Source: Hyphomonas jannaschiana VP2
GTDB lineage: Bacteria > Pseudomonadota > Alphaproteobacteria > Caulobacterales > Hyphomonadaceae
Length of the DNA: 64,000 nucleotides
Reading direction: 5' to 3'
NCBI RefSeq assembly: GCF_000685215.1
Contig: NZ_ARYJ01000001.1
Coordinates: 310,001 to 374,000 of the forward strand
A program made the position numbers and the translations under genes. Each line of letters starts with the position of its first letter. Position 1 is the stretch's first letter. The notes below the pieces were generated by a model, which worked only from the letters and a program-made list of their open reading frames with translations, was not told the origin of the DNA and searched no databases. Shown one piece after another: positions 24,096 to 33,318 of the stretch.

Positions 24096-25211
24096 ATGAC
24101 CGCCTTAACGAGACTGTCGCTCACGGACTTTCGCAATTACGCGTCGCTGACCCTGCCGCTGGATGGCCGGCATGTTTGCCTCTATGGCGCCAATGGCGCG
24201 GGCAAGACGAACCTTCTGGAAGCCGTCAGCCAGCTGGGCCCGGGCCGCGGCCTGCGCTCCTCCACATTGCCGGACATGGCCCGCACAGGATCGCCCGGCA
24301 GCTGGACCGTGGCTGCCTCCCTCGCCGATGGCCACAAGGTGGGCGTGACGCTGGATAATTCCGGAGGCAGTTCCAAACGCGTCGTCCGCCTCGATGGGGC
24401 GCCCTCCACCGCGACCGAGCTGGCCGAGATCGTCCGCATCGTCTGGCTGACCCCGAACATGGACGGCGTCTTCCGCGGCAGTGCCAGCGACCGGCGGCGC
24501 TTCTATGACCGGCTGGTCCTCGCCCACACGCCCTCGCATGCCAGCGCCTCCAGCCGGTATGAGCGTGCGATGCGCGAGCGTAATGCCCTGCTGGAACGCG
24601 GTCATGTCGACCCGGCCTGGGCCGATGCCATCGAGACGCGCCTCGCCGAAAGCGGCGCGGAGATCGCCATCAACCGCGCGCATGTGCTGGAGTCGCTGCA
24701 AGCCGCCATCGAGGCCCGGCCGGAGGGGCATTTTCCGAAGGCGGACATTTCGCTGGAAGGCAAGGCCGAACAGGCCGCGATGCGGGGCGACGATTTCAAA
24801 TCCATTTTCGAGATGCTGGCCGAGACCTGGCGCACCTCCCGCCGCCGCGACATGGCCGCCGGGCGCACGCTGGAAGGCCCGCACCGGGCAGACCTTGCCG
24901 TCATTCACCGGCCGACGGGGGCACCCGCCAAGGATGCCTCGACCGGGCAGCAGAAGGCCTTACTGATCGGCCTGATCCTCGCCTCGGCCACGGCGCTGAA
25001 GGCGGAGCGCGACGGGCCGCCGCCCCTGCTGCTGCTGGACGAGGCCGCTGCGCATCTCGACCCGGACCGGCGGGCCGCGCTCTTCGACGAGATCTGCGCC
25101 CTTGGCGGCCAGGCCTGGCTGACCGGGACGGAGAAATTCCTGTTCGACAGTTTCGGCGACCGCGCCCAGGCCCTGCACGTGCAGGACGGCAATGTGGTGG
25201 CGGAGGGTTAG
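24096..25211 (+). CDS. recF: DNA replication and repair protein RecF
   Basis: RecF is an SMC-like ATPase that helps load RecA at gaps. The 371-residue protein has the N-terminal LTDFRNYASLTLPL, Walker A LYGANGAGKTNLLEAVS (about residues 28-44), the signature STGQQKALLIGLILA and Walker B PPLLLLDEAAAHLDPDRR. It follows dnaN by 49 bp on the same strand, and is followed by the long hairpin at 25227-25285. Confidence 0.97.
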   Translation: MTALTRLSLTDFRNYASLTLPLDGRHVCLYGANGAGKTNLLEAVSQLGPGRGLRSSTLPDMARTGSPGSWTVAASLADGHKVGVTLDNSGGSSKRVVRLDGAPSTATELAEIVRIVWLTPNMDGVFRGSASDRRRFYDRLVLAHTPSHASASSRYERAMRERNALLERGHVDPAWADAIETRLAESGAEIAINRAHVLESLQAAIEARPEGHFPKADISLEGKAEQAAMRGDDFKSIFEMLAETWRTSRRRDMAAGRTLEGPHRADLAVIHRPTGAPAKDASTGQQKALLIGLILASATALKAERDGPPPLLLLDEAAAHLDPDRRAALFDEICALGGQAWLTGTEKFLFDSFGDRAQALHVQDGNVVAEG

Positions 25212-25226
25212 AGCCCGCGCCCGTGC

Positions 25227-25285
25227 TTCGACTTCGCTCAGCATGAGCGCTTCTAAAGTACGGTCTCATCCTGAGCGAAGTCGAA
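25227..25285. repeat. long inverted repeat; bidirectional terminator after recF
   Basis: Arms 25227-25247 and 25265-25285 are complementary over 21 bp with one mismatch (TTCGACTTCGCTCAG... and ...CTGAGCGAAGTCGAA), with a 17-base loop. It lies between convergent recF and the vWA gene. The CTTCGACTTCGCTCAG / CTGAGCGAAGTCGAAG unit is a dispersed palindromic element commonly seen in alphaproteobacterial intergenic DNA, from general recollection. No other copy was noticed in this window. Confidence 0.75.
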
Positions 25286-25309
25286 GGATGGCGGCAGCGC
25301 GCAGAAGCC

Positions 25310-26848
25310 TTACTGCTTGATCCGCAGGTCGGCGATCGACTGGGCGATTTCCTTGTAGACTTGTAGCAGCTCGTCCCCGTCGGCAGCCGAATAGGCGAAG
25401 GCCGGACTGGTGGCGCAGTATTCGAGGATCGTGCGCCCGTCGCCGGTCTTCTGAACCGAGTCCGGCACCTGGAAGCCGACCGTATAAATCGTCACATTGG
25501 ACGGGGCCGCCTTCATCTGGTCGCAGAGATCCATGGATTGCTGGAACGAGTTCTTGGACGCGGAGAAGTGCTGCGAGTTGAAGTCACCATCAGTCATCAG
25601 GATGAGGGCCTTGGTGGCGTTCACCTCGTCATAGGCCCAGGGCTCGGAATCCGCCGGCCAGATAGACTTCCAGTTTGGCGAAATCAGGTACCAGCCCCAG
25701 GCGATGCCGAGATGGCCTGCCGTGCCGCCACCCGCCGTCAGGCTGTTCACATGCGCCTTCAGGGCGGCCTTGTTGTCCGTGAGCGGAACCGGGCCGGAGT
25801 CGCGGCAGGTCGCATAGTCGTTACGGAACGCACCTGTATTGCTATTGGCGCCGCCATAGGCGACTTCCTGCCAGCCGCGATATTTGTTGCGGTCGTTGTA
25901 ACTGAAGTACCATTCCGGATTGGCTGCACCGATCCAGGCAAGCGAGCCGGGGGCGGCATCGGTATCCGCCTGGCTGCCGGTGCGCTCATAGACGCAGCTG
26001 TCCTTCACAGAGACGTCTGAATAGAAGCGCCGGGCCGGATCCCAGTCCCAGTTCGACCACTGATCGCAGGTGCCATAATCGAGGCAGGTGCCGGTCTGGT
26101 AGTAGAAGAAGCGCTTGCCGGTCGCGGAGTCGTACATCCGCTTGCCATTATACGAATTGAAATTCGCCGAGGCAGCAAGGTTGGAGGCATCCGACGCCAG
26201 CGACACGCCGTCGGTCACATCGTTGATATAGGACCCGGCATTGACGGAATTGTTGTAGGTCGTCACCGCGATGCGGATTGTCTTGTCGTCCGGCTTGTCA
26301 TCCGGCAGCAGCGTGTCGAAGGCGGCATTGGCGGCCGTCTTCAGCAGTGACAGACGGTTATAGCTGTTCATGGAGCCAGAGACGTCGAAGACAAAGGCCA
26401 CATCCACCTTGCCGACCGAATAGGTCGACGTCGTGGAGACCGTGAAATCGAGATGATCGCGGCCGAGGATCTGCGAAATGAAGGTGGGCTGGGTACACCG
26501 GATATTGGCATTGATGTCCTCGCTGACATCGTCCAGCACGACGCCGATCGTCTCGCAGGTCATGCCGCCCCCCTGCATGCCGATCAGGGCGCCTGCGTAT
26601 TCGCGGACTTCGGCCTTCACTTCTTCGTCGGTCTTGCCCTTCTGGCGCTCCAGCGCGCCCGCAAGCACGGCCGAATCCAGCGCATACTGGACCTTTTCCT
26701 TCTGGGAGATCGTAAAGCGCAGATCGATCGCAAGGCCAGCCAGCCCCATGATCGCCACGACCACAAGCGCCATCAGTACCATGATATTGCCGCGCGTATC
26801 GCGGCGATACAGGCTTAAGACTTCCTGAATCTTCTTCATCTGAGACAT
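25310..26848 (-). CDS. TadG-like protein with von Willebrand factor A domain
   Basis: The 512-residue product starts with a Tad-type anchor (DTRGNIMVLMALVVVAIMGLAGLAIDL, within residues 17-45), followed by TISQKEKVQYALDSAVLAGA, as in TadE/TadG pilus-assembly proteins. The extracytoplasmic part is a vWA domain with MIDAS residues in AFVFDVSGSMNSYNRL and LILMTDGDFNSQ. An insert rich in Tyr, Trp, Asn and paired Cys lies between them. No tad/flp genes are nearby, so it is an orphan. Start: ATG at 26848 or 26839; neither has a strong ribosome site. Confidence 0.85.
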   Translation of the reverse strand: MSQMKKIQEVLSLYRRDTRGNIMVLMALVVVAIMGLAGLAIDLRFTISQKEKVQYALDSAVLAGALERQKGKTDEEVKAEVREYAGALIGMQGGGMTCETIGVVLDDVSEDINANIRCTQPTFISQILGRDHLDFTVSTTSTYSVGKVDVAFVFDVSGSMNSYNRLSLLKTAANAAFDTLLPDDKPDDKTIRIAVTTYNNSVNAGSYINDVTDGVSLASDASNLAASANFNSYNGKRMYDSATGKRFFYYQTGTCLDYGTCDQWSNWDWDPARRFYSDVSVKDSCVYERTGSQADTDAAPGSLAWIGAANPEWYFSYNDRNKYRGWQEVAYGGANSNTGAFRNDYATCRDSGPVPLTDNKAALKAHVNSLTAGGGTAGHLGIAWGWYLISPNWKSIWPADSEPWAYDEVNATKALILMTDGDFNSQHFSASKNSFQQSMDLCDQMKAAPSNVTIYTVGFQVPDSVQKTGDGRTILEYCATSPAFAYSAADGDELLQVYKEIAQSIADLRIKQ

Positions 26849-27058
26849 TGTTCCACAGCTCCACCACCCGGAATCGGACGGATAATGCCCCGGATGGGTT
26901 GCGTCGCTGTTCTGTTTCGGCTTCCAATTTCCGGCGCCCCGGCAAAGTCCGTTTAACCATGCCAACCGAACCTCACGGGCAAGGAAGACGGCGCCAGGGG
27001 AATCGCGCTAGAAACTGTGCGTTTGAGGTCGGCCAGAACAGCTGAGGAGCCCGGATCC

Positions 27059-27849
<791 letters not shown>

Positions 27850-27853
<4 letters not shown>

Positions 27854-28203
27854 TCTTTCAGCGCCTGCCAGGCGTTCCAGGCGTCAGCGGCGTACATGAG
27901 GCTCGGGCCGCCGCCCATATAGACGGTCACGCCGAGCGCCTCGGACACTTCCTCGTCCGTTGCGCCGAGACGTTTCAGCGCCTTGGTGTGAAAGCCGATA
28001 CAGCCGTCGCAATGGGTTGCCACACCGATGGAGAGTGCGATCAGCTCCTTCATCTTCTTGTCGAGCGCGCCATCGGTCATGGCGGCTTTCGACATGGCGG
28101 TGAACTGGTTCAGCGTCTCGACGGCGCCCGTATCGCGCAGGCCCTTGATGCCTTCATTGATCGAGCCGGTGATGGCGGCGTAGTCCTTGGTACCCATGCT
28201 CAT
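27850..28203 (-). CDS. AhpD-like / carboxymuconolactone decarboxylase family protein
   Basis: The 117-residue helical protein has the AhpD-type redox motif [23 protein letters not shown] (about residues 68-90), with a CxxC and the downstream His of the catalytic relay. Such proteins are small peroxidases or disulfide relays in the cytosol. The [12 protein letters not shown] segment before the motif is typical. No peroxiredoxin gene is adjacent. Confidence 0.9.
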
Positions 28204-28337
28204 GATCGCTCCTGTTGTCTGTGCTCTGGTCTAGCTGGCGGTTTAAAGTCTCCCCTTCAATAAGGGTTTAACCGGATAGGTCCGGCGGGGGTATGTTGGC
28301 GATTGGCAGCGACGCCGGCGGCCTCTAGGCTGGCTTC

Positions 28338-29027
28338 ATGTGCGGACGGTTCTACAGGCATGAGATCAGTTGGGCGGAGTATGACGCCGTTCTGTCGATG
28401 ATCCCGCCAGCGGGCGTCGCGCCGCCGGAAGCCGCCTACAATATCGCGCCCACCCAATACGCCCCGATCATCCGCCTGACGCCGGAGGGCGAAGCGCAGA
28501 CCGCGGGCACGATCCAGATGGCGCCGGCCATGTGGGGCCTCGTCCCCAGCTGGTGGCACCAGCCGCTGAAGGAAAAGAAATTCTCCACCTTCAATGCCCG
28601 CGCCGAAGGCCTGCAGGAGTCGAACACGTTCCGCGGCTCGTTCCGTCACCGGCGCTGTCTCATTCCCGCCAGCGGCTTCTATGAATGGACCGGGCCGAAG
28701 GGCAACAGGACGCCCTATGCCATCGGCCTGCGCAACCGGCGCTGGTTCTGTTTCGGCGGCCTCTGGGACAGGGCCATGATCGACGGCTCGGAAATCGACA
28801 GTTTCACCATCATCACGACGAAGCCGAACGACCTGATGGCCGGGCTGCACACCCGTATGCCGGTGATCCTGGACCCGCAGGACTATACGCGCTGGCTGAC
28901 GGCCTCCACGAAGGAGGTCGAAGACCTGTTCGAGCCCTTCCCCACCGATGCGATGCATGCCTGGCCGGTCGGCGCCGCGGTCGGCAATGTCCGCAATCAG
29001 GGCCCCGGCCTGATCGAAGAGGCCTGA
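28338..29027 (+). CDS. SOS-response-associated abasic-site protein (HMCES/YedK-like)
   Basis: This 229-residue SRAP-family protein forms a stable thiazolidine crosslink with abasic sites in single-stranded DNA through Cys2. The invariant MCGRF start, NIAPTQ, FNARAEGL, the Glu in PASGFYEW and the His in LHTRMPVIL are all present. The catalytic Cys requires Met removal, and the ATG at 28338 gives Cys at position 2. It is monocistronic; no LexA box was seen in the upstream 134 bp. Confidence 0.95.
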   Translation: MCGRFYRHEISWAEYDAVLSMIPPAGVAPPEAAYNIAPTQYAPIIRLTPEGEAQTAGTIQMAPAMWGLVPSWWHQPLKEKKFSTFNARAEGLQESNTFRGSFRHRRCLIPASGFYEWTGPKGNRTPYAIGLRNRRWFCFGGLWDRAMIDGSEIDSFTIITTKPNDLMAGLHTRMPVILDPQDYTRWLTASTKEVEDLFEPFPTDAMHAWPVGAAVGNVRNQGPGLIEEA

Positions 29028-29134
29028 CAGGCTTTTCGCCCCAAGCGCGTAACCGATTGCCGCAAAAGGCGAATTCGATCACTCTCAGCCGATCCGCCGG
29101 GGAAAATGCCCCGGGTTTACTGGGAGGGTACCCA

Positions 29135-29818
29135 ATGAAAATCTTTGTCGCCGAACTCATCGGCACCTTCACACTGGTCCTGTTCGGGTGCGGCGCGGCC
29201 GTGCTTGCAGGCGAGTTTGTCGGCCAGCTGGGCATTGCGCTCGCCTTCGGCCTGTCCATCGTGGCCATGGCCTATGGCATCGGGCCGATTTCGGGCTGTC
29301 ATATCAATCCGGCCGTCAGTTTCGGCGCCTTTGTGGCCGGACGCCTCGGCATGAAGGACATGTTCCTCTATTGGGCGGCCCAGTTCGCCGGTGCGCTGGC
29401 CGCGGCAGGCGCGCTTTACCTCATCGCCAGCGGCAAGCCGGGCTATGACATCGCCATCAACGGCCTTGGCCAGAACGGCTATGACGCGGGGTCTCCCGGC
29501 GGCTACAGCCTTGCGGCGGGCTTCCTCTTCGAAGTCGTGGCCACCTTCCTGTTCCTGGTGGTCATCCTCGGCTCTACAGCGAAGAATGCGCCAGCAGGCT
29601 TTGCCGGTCTCTCCATCGGCCTGACGCTCGCCATGATCCACATTGCCGGCATCCAGGTGACCGGCGTGTCGGTAAACCCGGCGCGCAGCTTCGGCCCGGC
29701 CGTGTTCGTAGGCGGCGAAGCCCTGACCCAGCTCTGGCTGTTCATCGTCGCGCCCCTGATCGGCGCAGGCCTCGCCGGCTTCCTCGCCACGCTCAACCTT
29801 ACCGTCAGCGAGGACTAG
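29135..29818 (+). CDS. aqpZ: aquaporin Z-type water channel
   Basis: The 227-residue inner-membrane protein has six helices and both half-helix NPA motifs, CHINPAVSFGAF (about residue 62) and SVNPARSFGPAV (about residue 182). The Arg after the second NPA and His in the fifth helix (MIHIAG) fit the narrow water-selective filter of AqpZ and not GlpF. GGGAGGG precedes the ATG by about 7 bases. The reading frame is open further upstream through the SRAP gene, but only this start gives an aquaporin. Confidence 0.95.
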   Translation: MKIFVAELIGTFTLVLFGCGAAVLAGEFVGQLGIALAFGLSIVAMAYGIGPISGCHINPAVSFGAFVAGRLGMKDMFLYWAAQFAGALAAAGALYLIASGKPGYDIAINGLGQNGYDAGSPGGYSLAAGFLFEVVATFLFLVVILGSTAKNAPAGFAGLSIGLTLAMIHIAGIQVTGVSVNPARSFGPAVFVGGEALTQLWLFIVAPLIGAGLAGFLATLNLTVSED

Positions 29819-29824
29819 ACCGCT

Positions 29825-30484
29825 TCAGAGTTCGGCAGGATCGGTCAGGCCAAGGTCTTCGCGCCGCCGGATGACGGCGGAAACGATGACCGCCCCGACC
29901 ATCTTGCCGATCACGAAGACGATCCAGTTCCACATGTGCAGCGAATTGCCCGGCTCGGCGCCGAGCTCGATCTGTTTGGCAAGGTCCGCCCCGTAGAGGA
30001 AGACGGTCGTGTCGACCGGTGCCGCGAACAGGCTGGAGAGCAGGATCCGCGTCGACAGCCGGTATTTCGTGAAGGTGAACATCAGCCAGTCCACGCCCTC
30101 GGAAATGGCGAAGGCCACGCCGCTGGCCAGCGCGATCACGGGCCAGGCATAGTAGAACGACCAGGCCACCGCCATCGCCATGACGATCAGCACGCGGTGA
30201 TGCATCTCGCGCTGAACGAAGTCGCGCACCACGAACACCATGCCTGTCACCATCGTCATCGGGTGGAGCGACACGCCATGCGGGAAGAGCGCGCTCTGGT
30301 GCGGCTCGACGACCTGGAACTCCGGAATGACGCCGAACGACCAGTTCAGGAAGGGAATCAGGGCGACATAGATGATCGCCCAGAAGCGGCCCTTCAGCAG
30401 CCAGATCGCGCCAAAGGTGAGCGCCAGCGCCAGAAGCGCAGGCAGCAGCTGTTCTGCGTGCCCATTGGTAAGCACTGAAATCAA
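29825..30484 (-). CDS. VUT-family (YhhQ-like) membrane transporter
   Basis: The 219-residue protein has about six membrane helices and the VUT/DUF165 segment VFVVRDFVQREMHHRVL followed by SEGVDWLMFTFTKYRLSTRILLSS, where the RD-F and E-D-FT residues are typical of queuosine-precursor (preQ0/preQ1) transporters. The imported compound is inferred from the family. I looked for a preQ1 riboswitch in the 160 bp upstream and saw none. It is divergent from folA. Confidence 0.75.
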   Translation of the reverse strand: MISVLTNGHAEQLLPALLALALTFGAIWLLKGRFWAIIYVALIPFLNWSFGVIPEFQVVEPHQSALFPHGVSLHPMTMVTGMVFVVRDFVQREMHHRVLIVMAMAVAWSFYYAWPVIALASGVAFAISEGVDWLMFTFTKYRLSTRILLSSLFAAPVDTTVFLYGADLAKQIELGAEPGNSLHMWNWIVFVIGKMVGAVIVSAVIRRREDLGLTDPAEL

Positions 30485-30552
30485 AGTATTAATCGCGAGG
30501 CTCCCCGGTTGGCTGGCATTATTGGCAGACGCGACTGAGTTGCAAGCCTTGT

Positions 30553-30570
30553 CATTACCCCGGTGTAATG
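30553..30570. promoter_or_regulatory. palindrome between VUT transporter and folA
   Basis: CATTAC-CCCGGT-GTAATG has perfect 6-bp arms (CATTAC/GTAATG) in the divergent gap between the VUT gene and folA. It may be an operator for either. The ATTAC/GTAAT half sites also appear in the exbD upstream palindrome, in the opposite order. Confidence 0.4.
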
Positions 30571-30643
30571 GCCACTACATGACCTGCACGGGGTCTGCCT
30601 CCCCGTCACCCCGACAGGAAATCAGCAACAAAGGTGTTGCCCC

Positions 30644-31183
30644 ATGCCGGACACTCTGAACGTCTGCCTGATTGCCGCCCGCGGCAAGAACAATGTGATC
30701 GGAAAGGAAGGCGACCTGCCATGGCGCCTGAAAGACGATCTGTCCTTCTTCAAGAAGGTCACGATGGGCTGCCCCATCCTGATGGGCCGCAAGACATGGG
30801 AAAGCCTGCCGGTACGCCCGCTGAAGGGCCGCGAAAATATCGTGATGACCCGGGACTGGACCTATAACGCCCCGGGCGCGCGGGTCTATTCCAGCTTCCC
30901 GGCGGCCATAAATGCCGCCCGCGCCGTTGCCACCCGGCAGGGGGCCGGCTGTGTCTTCGTCATCGGCGGCGCCACGATCTATGATCTCGCCCTGCCATAT
31001 GTCGACCGGATCTTCATGACCGAAGTCGATGCGAGCCCGGAAGGCGATGCCCATTTCCCGGAACTGCAGGCAGGCGACTGGTCCCGCGAGACGCTGGCCA
31101 CCTATCCGGCCGGGAACGGGAACGATCACGCCTTCTCCATCGTCCGGATGGACCGCCAGGTAGCCATCGCACCGCGCACCTGA
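30644..31183 (+). CDS. folA: dihydrofolate reductase
   Basis: The 179-residue enzyme regenerates tetrahydrofolate with NADPH. NVIGKEGDLPWRLKDDLSFFKKVT (folate-binding with the catalytic Asp in the LKDDL segment), ILMGRKTWESLP (NADPH loop) and VFVIGGATIYDLALPYVDRIFMTEVDA are intact. It is somewhat longer than the E. coli form (159), with a C-terminal extension. The ATG follows an unremarkable leader without a strong ribosome site. Confidence 0.97.
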   Translation: MPDTLNVCLIAARGKNNVIGKEGDLPWRLKDDLSFFKKVTMGCPILMGRKTWESLPVRPLKGRENIVMTRDWTYNAPGARVYSSFPAAINAARAVATRQGAGCVFVIGGATIYDLALPYVDRIFMTEVDASPEGDAHFPELQAGDWSRETLATYPAGNGNDHAFSIVRMDRQVAIAPRT

Positions 31184-31278
31184 CAGCGCCCACGCGAAAA
31201 GAATTGACACCCTGACTGCCAGATTGCAGTTTGGCGAACACGCGCTTAGGGTGGCCTCCGTCTATGGGAGGAAAAAAC

Positions 31279-32187
31279 ATGGAATATGAAACAGTCGCCA
31301 GCGGTCTCCGCTTCCCGGAAGGCCCGGTCGTCATGGCCGACGGCTCCATCATTGTCGTGGAAATCGAGAAGAAGTGCATCACGCGCTGCTGGGATGGCGG
31401 CAAGACCGAAGTGATCTGCACGCCGGGCGGCGGCCCCAACGGCCTCGCCATCGGTCCGGATGGCGCGCTCTGGGTCTGCAACAATGGCGGCTTCGAATAT
31501 CACGAGATGGACGGCATGCTGATCCCCGGCAACTGCCCGGAGGATTATGATGGCGGCCGGATCGAACGGGTGGACCTCGCCACCGGCAAGGTCGAGCGTG
31601 TCATCGAAGCGGTCGACGGCAACCCTCTGAGAGGGCCGAACGACCTCGTCTTCGACAAGGCCGGCAATCTCTATTTCACCGACCATGGCAAGGTGTTCCC
31701 GCGCCACCGCGAATTCGGCGGGCTCTATTATCTCGCCAATGGCGCCAGCGCGGCGAAAGAGCTGGACTATCACTATTCCAGCCCCAATGGCGTCGGCCTC
31801 TCGCCGGACGAGCAGACCGTCTACATGGCCGACACGATGACCGGCCGCATGTGGGCGTTCGACCTGGAAAGCCCCGGCGTCATCAAACCGGCTTCGCCGC
31901 TGAATGGCGGACGCGTCGTCGCCACCATGCCCGGCCTGCAATATTTCGACAGCCTCGGCATGACGGCTGCGGGGAATGTCTGTGTGGCAACCATCCTGAA
32001 TGGCGGCATCACCACGATCACGCCGGACGGCCAGCACAGCCATATTGCCTTCCCGGACCTGCTGGTCACCAATATCGCCTTTGGCGGGGACGACATGCGC
32101 GATGCCTACATCACGCTGTCGGGCACAGGAAACCTGATCAAGTGCCGATGGCCGGAACCGGGCCTGAAGCTCAACTTCAACGCCTGA
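31279..32187 (+). CDS. SMP-30/gluconolactonase family protein
   Basis: The 302-residue six-bladed beta-propeller belongs to the SMP-30/gluconolactonase/LRE group of metal-dependent lactonases. Metal and substrate positions lie in RFPEGPV, GGGPNGLAIGPDGALWVCNNGGF, RGPNDLVFDKAGNLYFTDHG and SSPNGVGLSPD. The natural lactone is not evident. GGGAGG precedes the ATG at 31279 by 7 bases. It is followed after 25 bp by a metallo-hydrolase gene in the same direction, so the two may be co-transcribed. Confidence 0.9.
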   Translation: MEYETVASGLRFPEGPVVMADGSIIVVEIEKKCITRCWDGGKTEVICTPGGGPNGLAIGPDGALWVCNNGGFEYHEMDGMLIPGNCPEDYDGGRIERVDLATGKVERVIEAVDGNPLRGPNDLVFDKAGNLYFTDHGKVFPRHREFGGLYYLANGASAAKELDYHYSSPNGVGLSPDEQTVYMADTMTGRMWAFDLESPGVIKPASPLNGGRVVATMPGLQYFDSLGMTAAGNVCVATILNGGITTITPDGQHSHIAFPDLLVTNIAFGGDDMRDAYITLSGTGNLIKCRWPEPGLKLNFNA

Positions 32188-32212
32188 TCCAGCAGGCCGG
32201 GGGGACACGACA

Positions 32213-33289
32213 ATGCGCATTCTGAAAACGGCGCTCATTATTCTGGCGGCACTGCTCCTCGCCGGAGCAGTTGCCCGCACGGTCTTCAGTGTGCAGATCG
32301 GAGAGGCCGTGTTCCGGTCTGCCGTGAAGAAGAATGTCGGCGCCAGCGCCCTGGCCGATGCGCCAGACGGGCTGACCGTGGTCCTCGTCGGCACCGGCTC
32401 CCCCCTGCCGGATCCGAAACGCGCCGGACCGATGACGGTCGTCGCCGCCGGCAACCGCGTCTTCATCGTCGATGCGGGCGCGGGCTCCGGCCGGAAATTC
32501 GGGGAGTTCGCCCTGCCCTGGGGCCGGGTGGAAGCGGCGTTCCTGACGCACTTCCATTCCGACCATATCGACGGGCTTGGCGAAGTGATGCTGCAGCACT
32601 GGGCTGCCGGCGGGGCGGATACGCCGCTCGCGCTCTACGGGCCGGAAGGCGTGGAACGGATCGCGGCCGGTTTCAACGAGGCCTATGCGCAGGATGCGGT
32701 CTACCGGATCGCGCATCACGGGGCGGATGTCGTGCCGCCCTCCGGCGCGGGCGCCGAAGCCTTCCCCTTCGCGACCGATGGCGGCGCCGTGCGCGTCTAT
32801 GAGCGGGACGGCCTGACCATCACCGCCGTGCCGGTAGACCACAGCCCGGTGCATCCGGCCGTCGCCTACCGGTTCGATTACAAGGGCCGCTCCGTCACCA
32901 TCTCCGGCGACACGAAAAAGGACCAGGCTCTGATCGATCTTGCCCGGGACACCGATGTGCTGGTGCACGAAGCGCTGAATGACGAAATGGTCGGTGAGAT
33001 TGCCGACCAGCTGGACACGCTCGGCGCGAAACGTCTGGAAAAGATCATGCACGATATTCCCGACTATCACACCAGCCCCATCCAGGCGGCGGAAGTGGCA
33101 AGCGAGGCTGGCGCGGGCCTGCTCGTCTTCACCCATATCGTCCCGGCCCAGCCGAGCCGCATCCTCTATCCCGCCTTCCTGAAAGGCACGAAGAAAGCCT
33201 TCGACGGCCCGATCCTCATGGGGGAAGACGGCATGGCGTTCGTCCTGCCGGCCGGATCAAGCAAAATTGAGCGCAAGCGGCTGGACTAG
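32213..33289 (+). CDS. MBL-fold metallo-hydrolase with N-terminal anchor
   Basis: The 358-residue protein has an N-terminal membrane anchor or signal (ALIILAALLLAGAVARTVF) and a metallo-beta-lactamase fold with the zinc motif FLTHFHSDHIDGLGE (HxHxDH, about residues 115-129), SGDTKKDQALI (metal-bridging Asp) and a late FTHIVPAQ His. It resembles the arylsulfatase/RNase Z-like branch, here exported. Substrate unknown. It lies 25 bp after the SMP-30 gene and 29 bp before a serine-hydrolase lipoprotein. Confidence 0.88.
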   Translation: MRILKTALIILAALLLAGAVARTVFSVQIGEAVFRSAVKKNVGASALADAPDGLTVVLVGTGSPLPDPKRAGPMTVVAAGNRVFIVDAGAGSGRKFGEFALPWGRVEAAFLTHFHSDHIDGLGEVMLQHWAAGGADTPLALYGPEGVERIAAGFNEAYAQDAVYRIAHHGADVVPPSGAGAEAFPFATDGGAVRVYERDGLTITAVPVDHSPVHPAVAYRFDYKGRSVTISGDTKKDQALIDLARDTDVLVHEALNDEMVGEIADQLDTLGAKRLEKIMHDIPDYHTSPIQAAEVASEAGAGLLVFTHIVPAQPSRILYPAFLKGTKKAFDGPILMGEDGMAFVLPAGSSKIERKRLD

Positions 33290-33318
33290 GCTGTCAACGT
33301 TCCTTACCTGCCGCCCTC

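Noticed and set aside
30485-30643. possible preQ1 riboswitch upstream of the VUT transporter gene
   Set aside because: I looked for the preQ1-I pseudoknot pattern on the minus strand and found no matching stem with an A-rich tail. The interval shows only a short palindrome.
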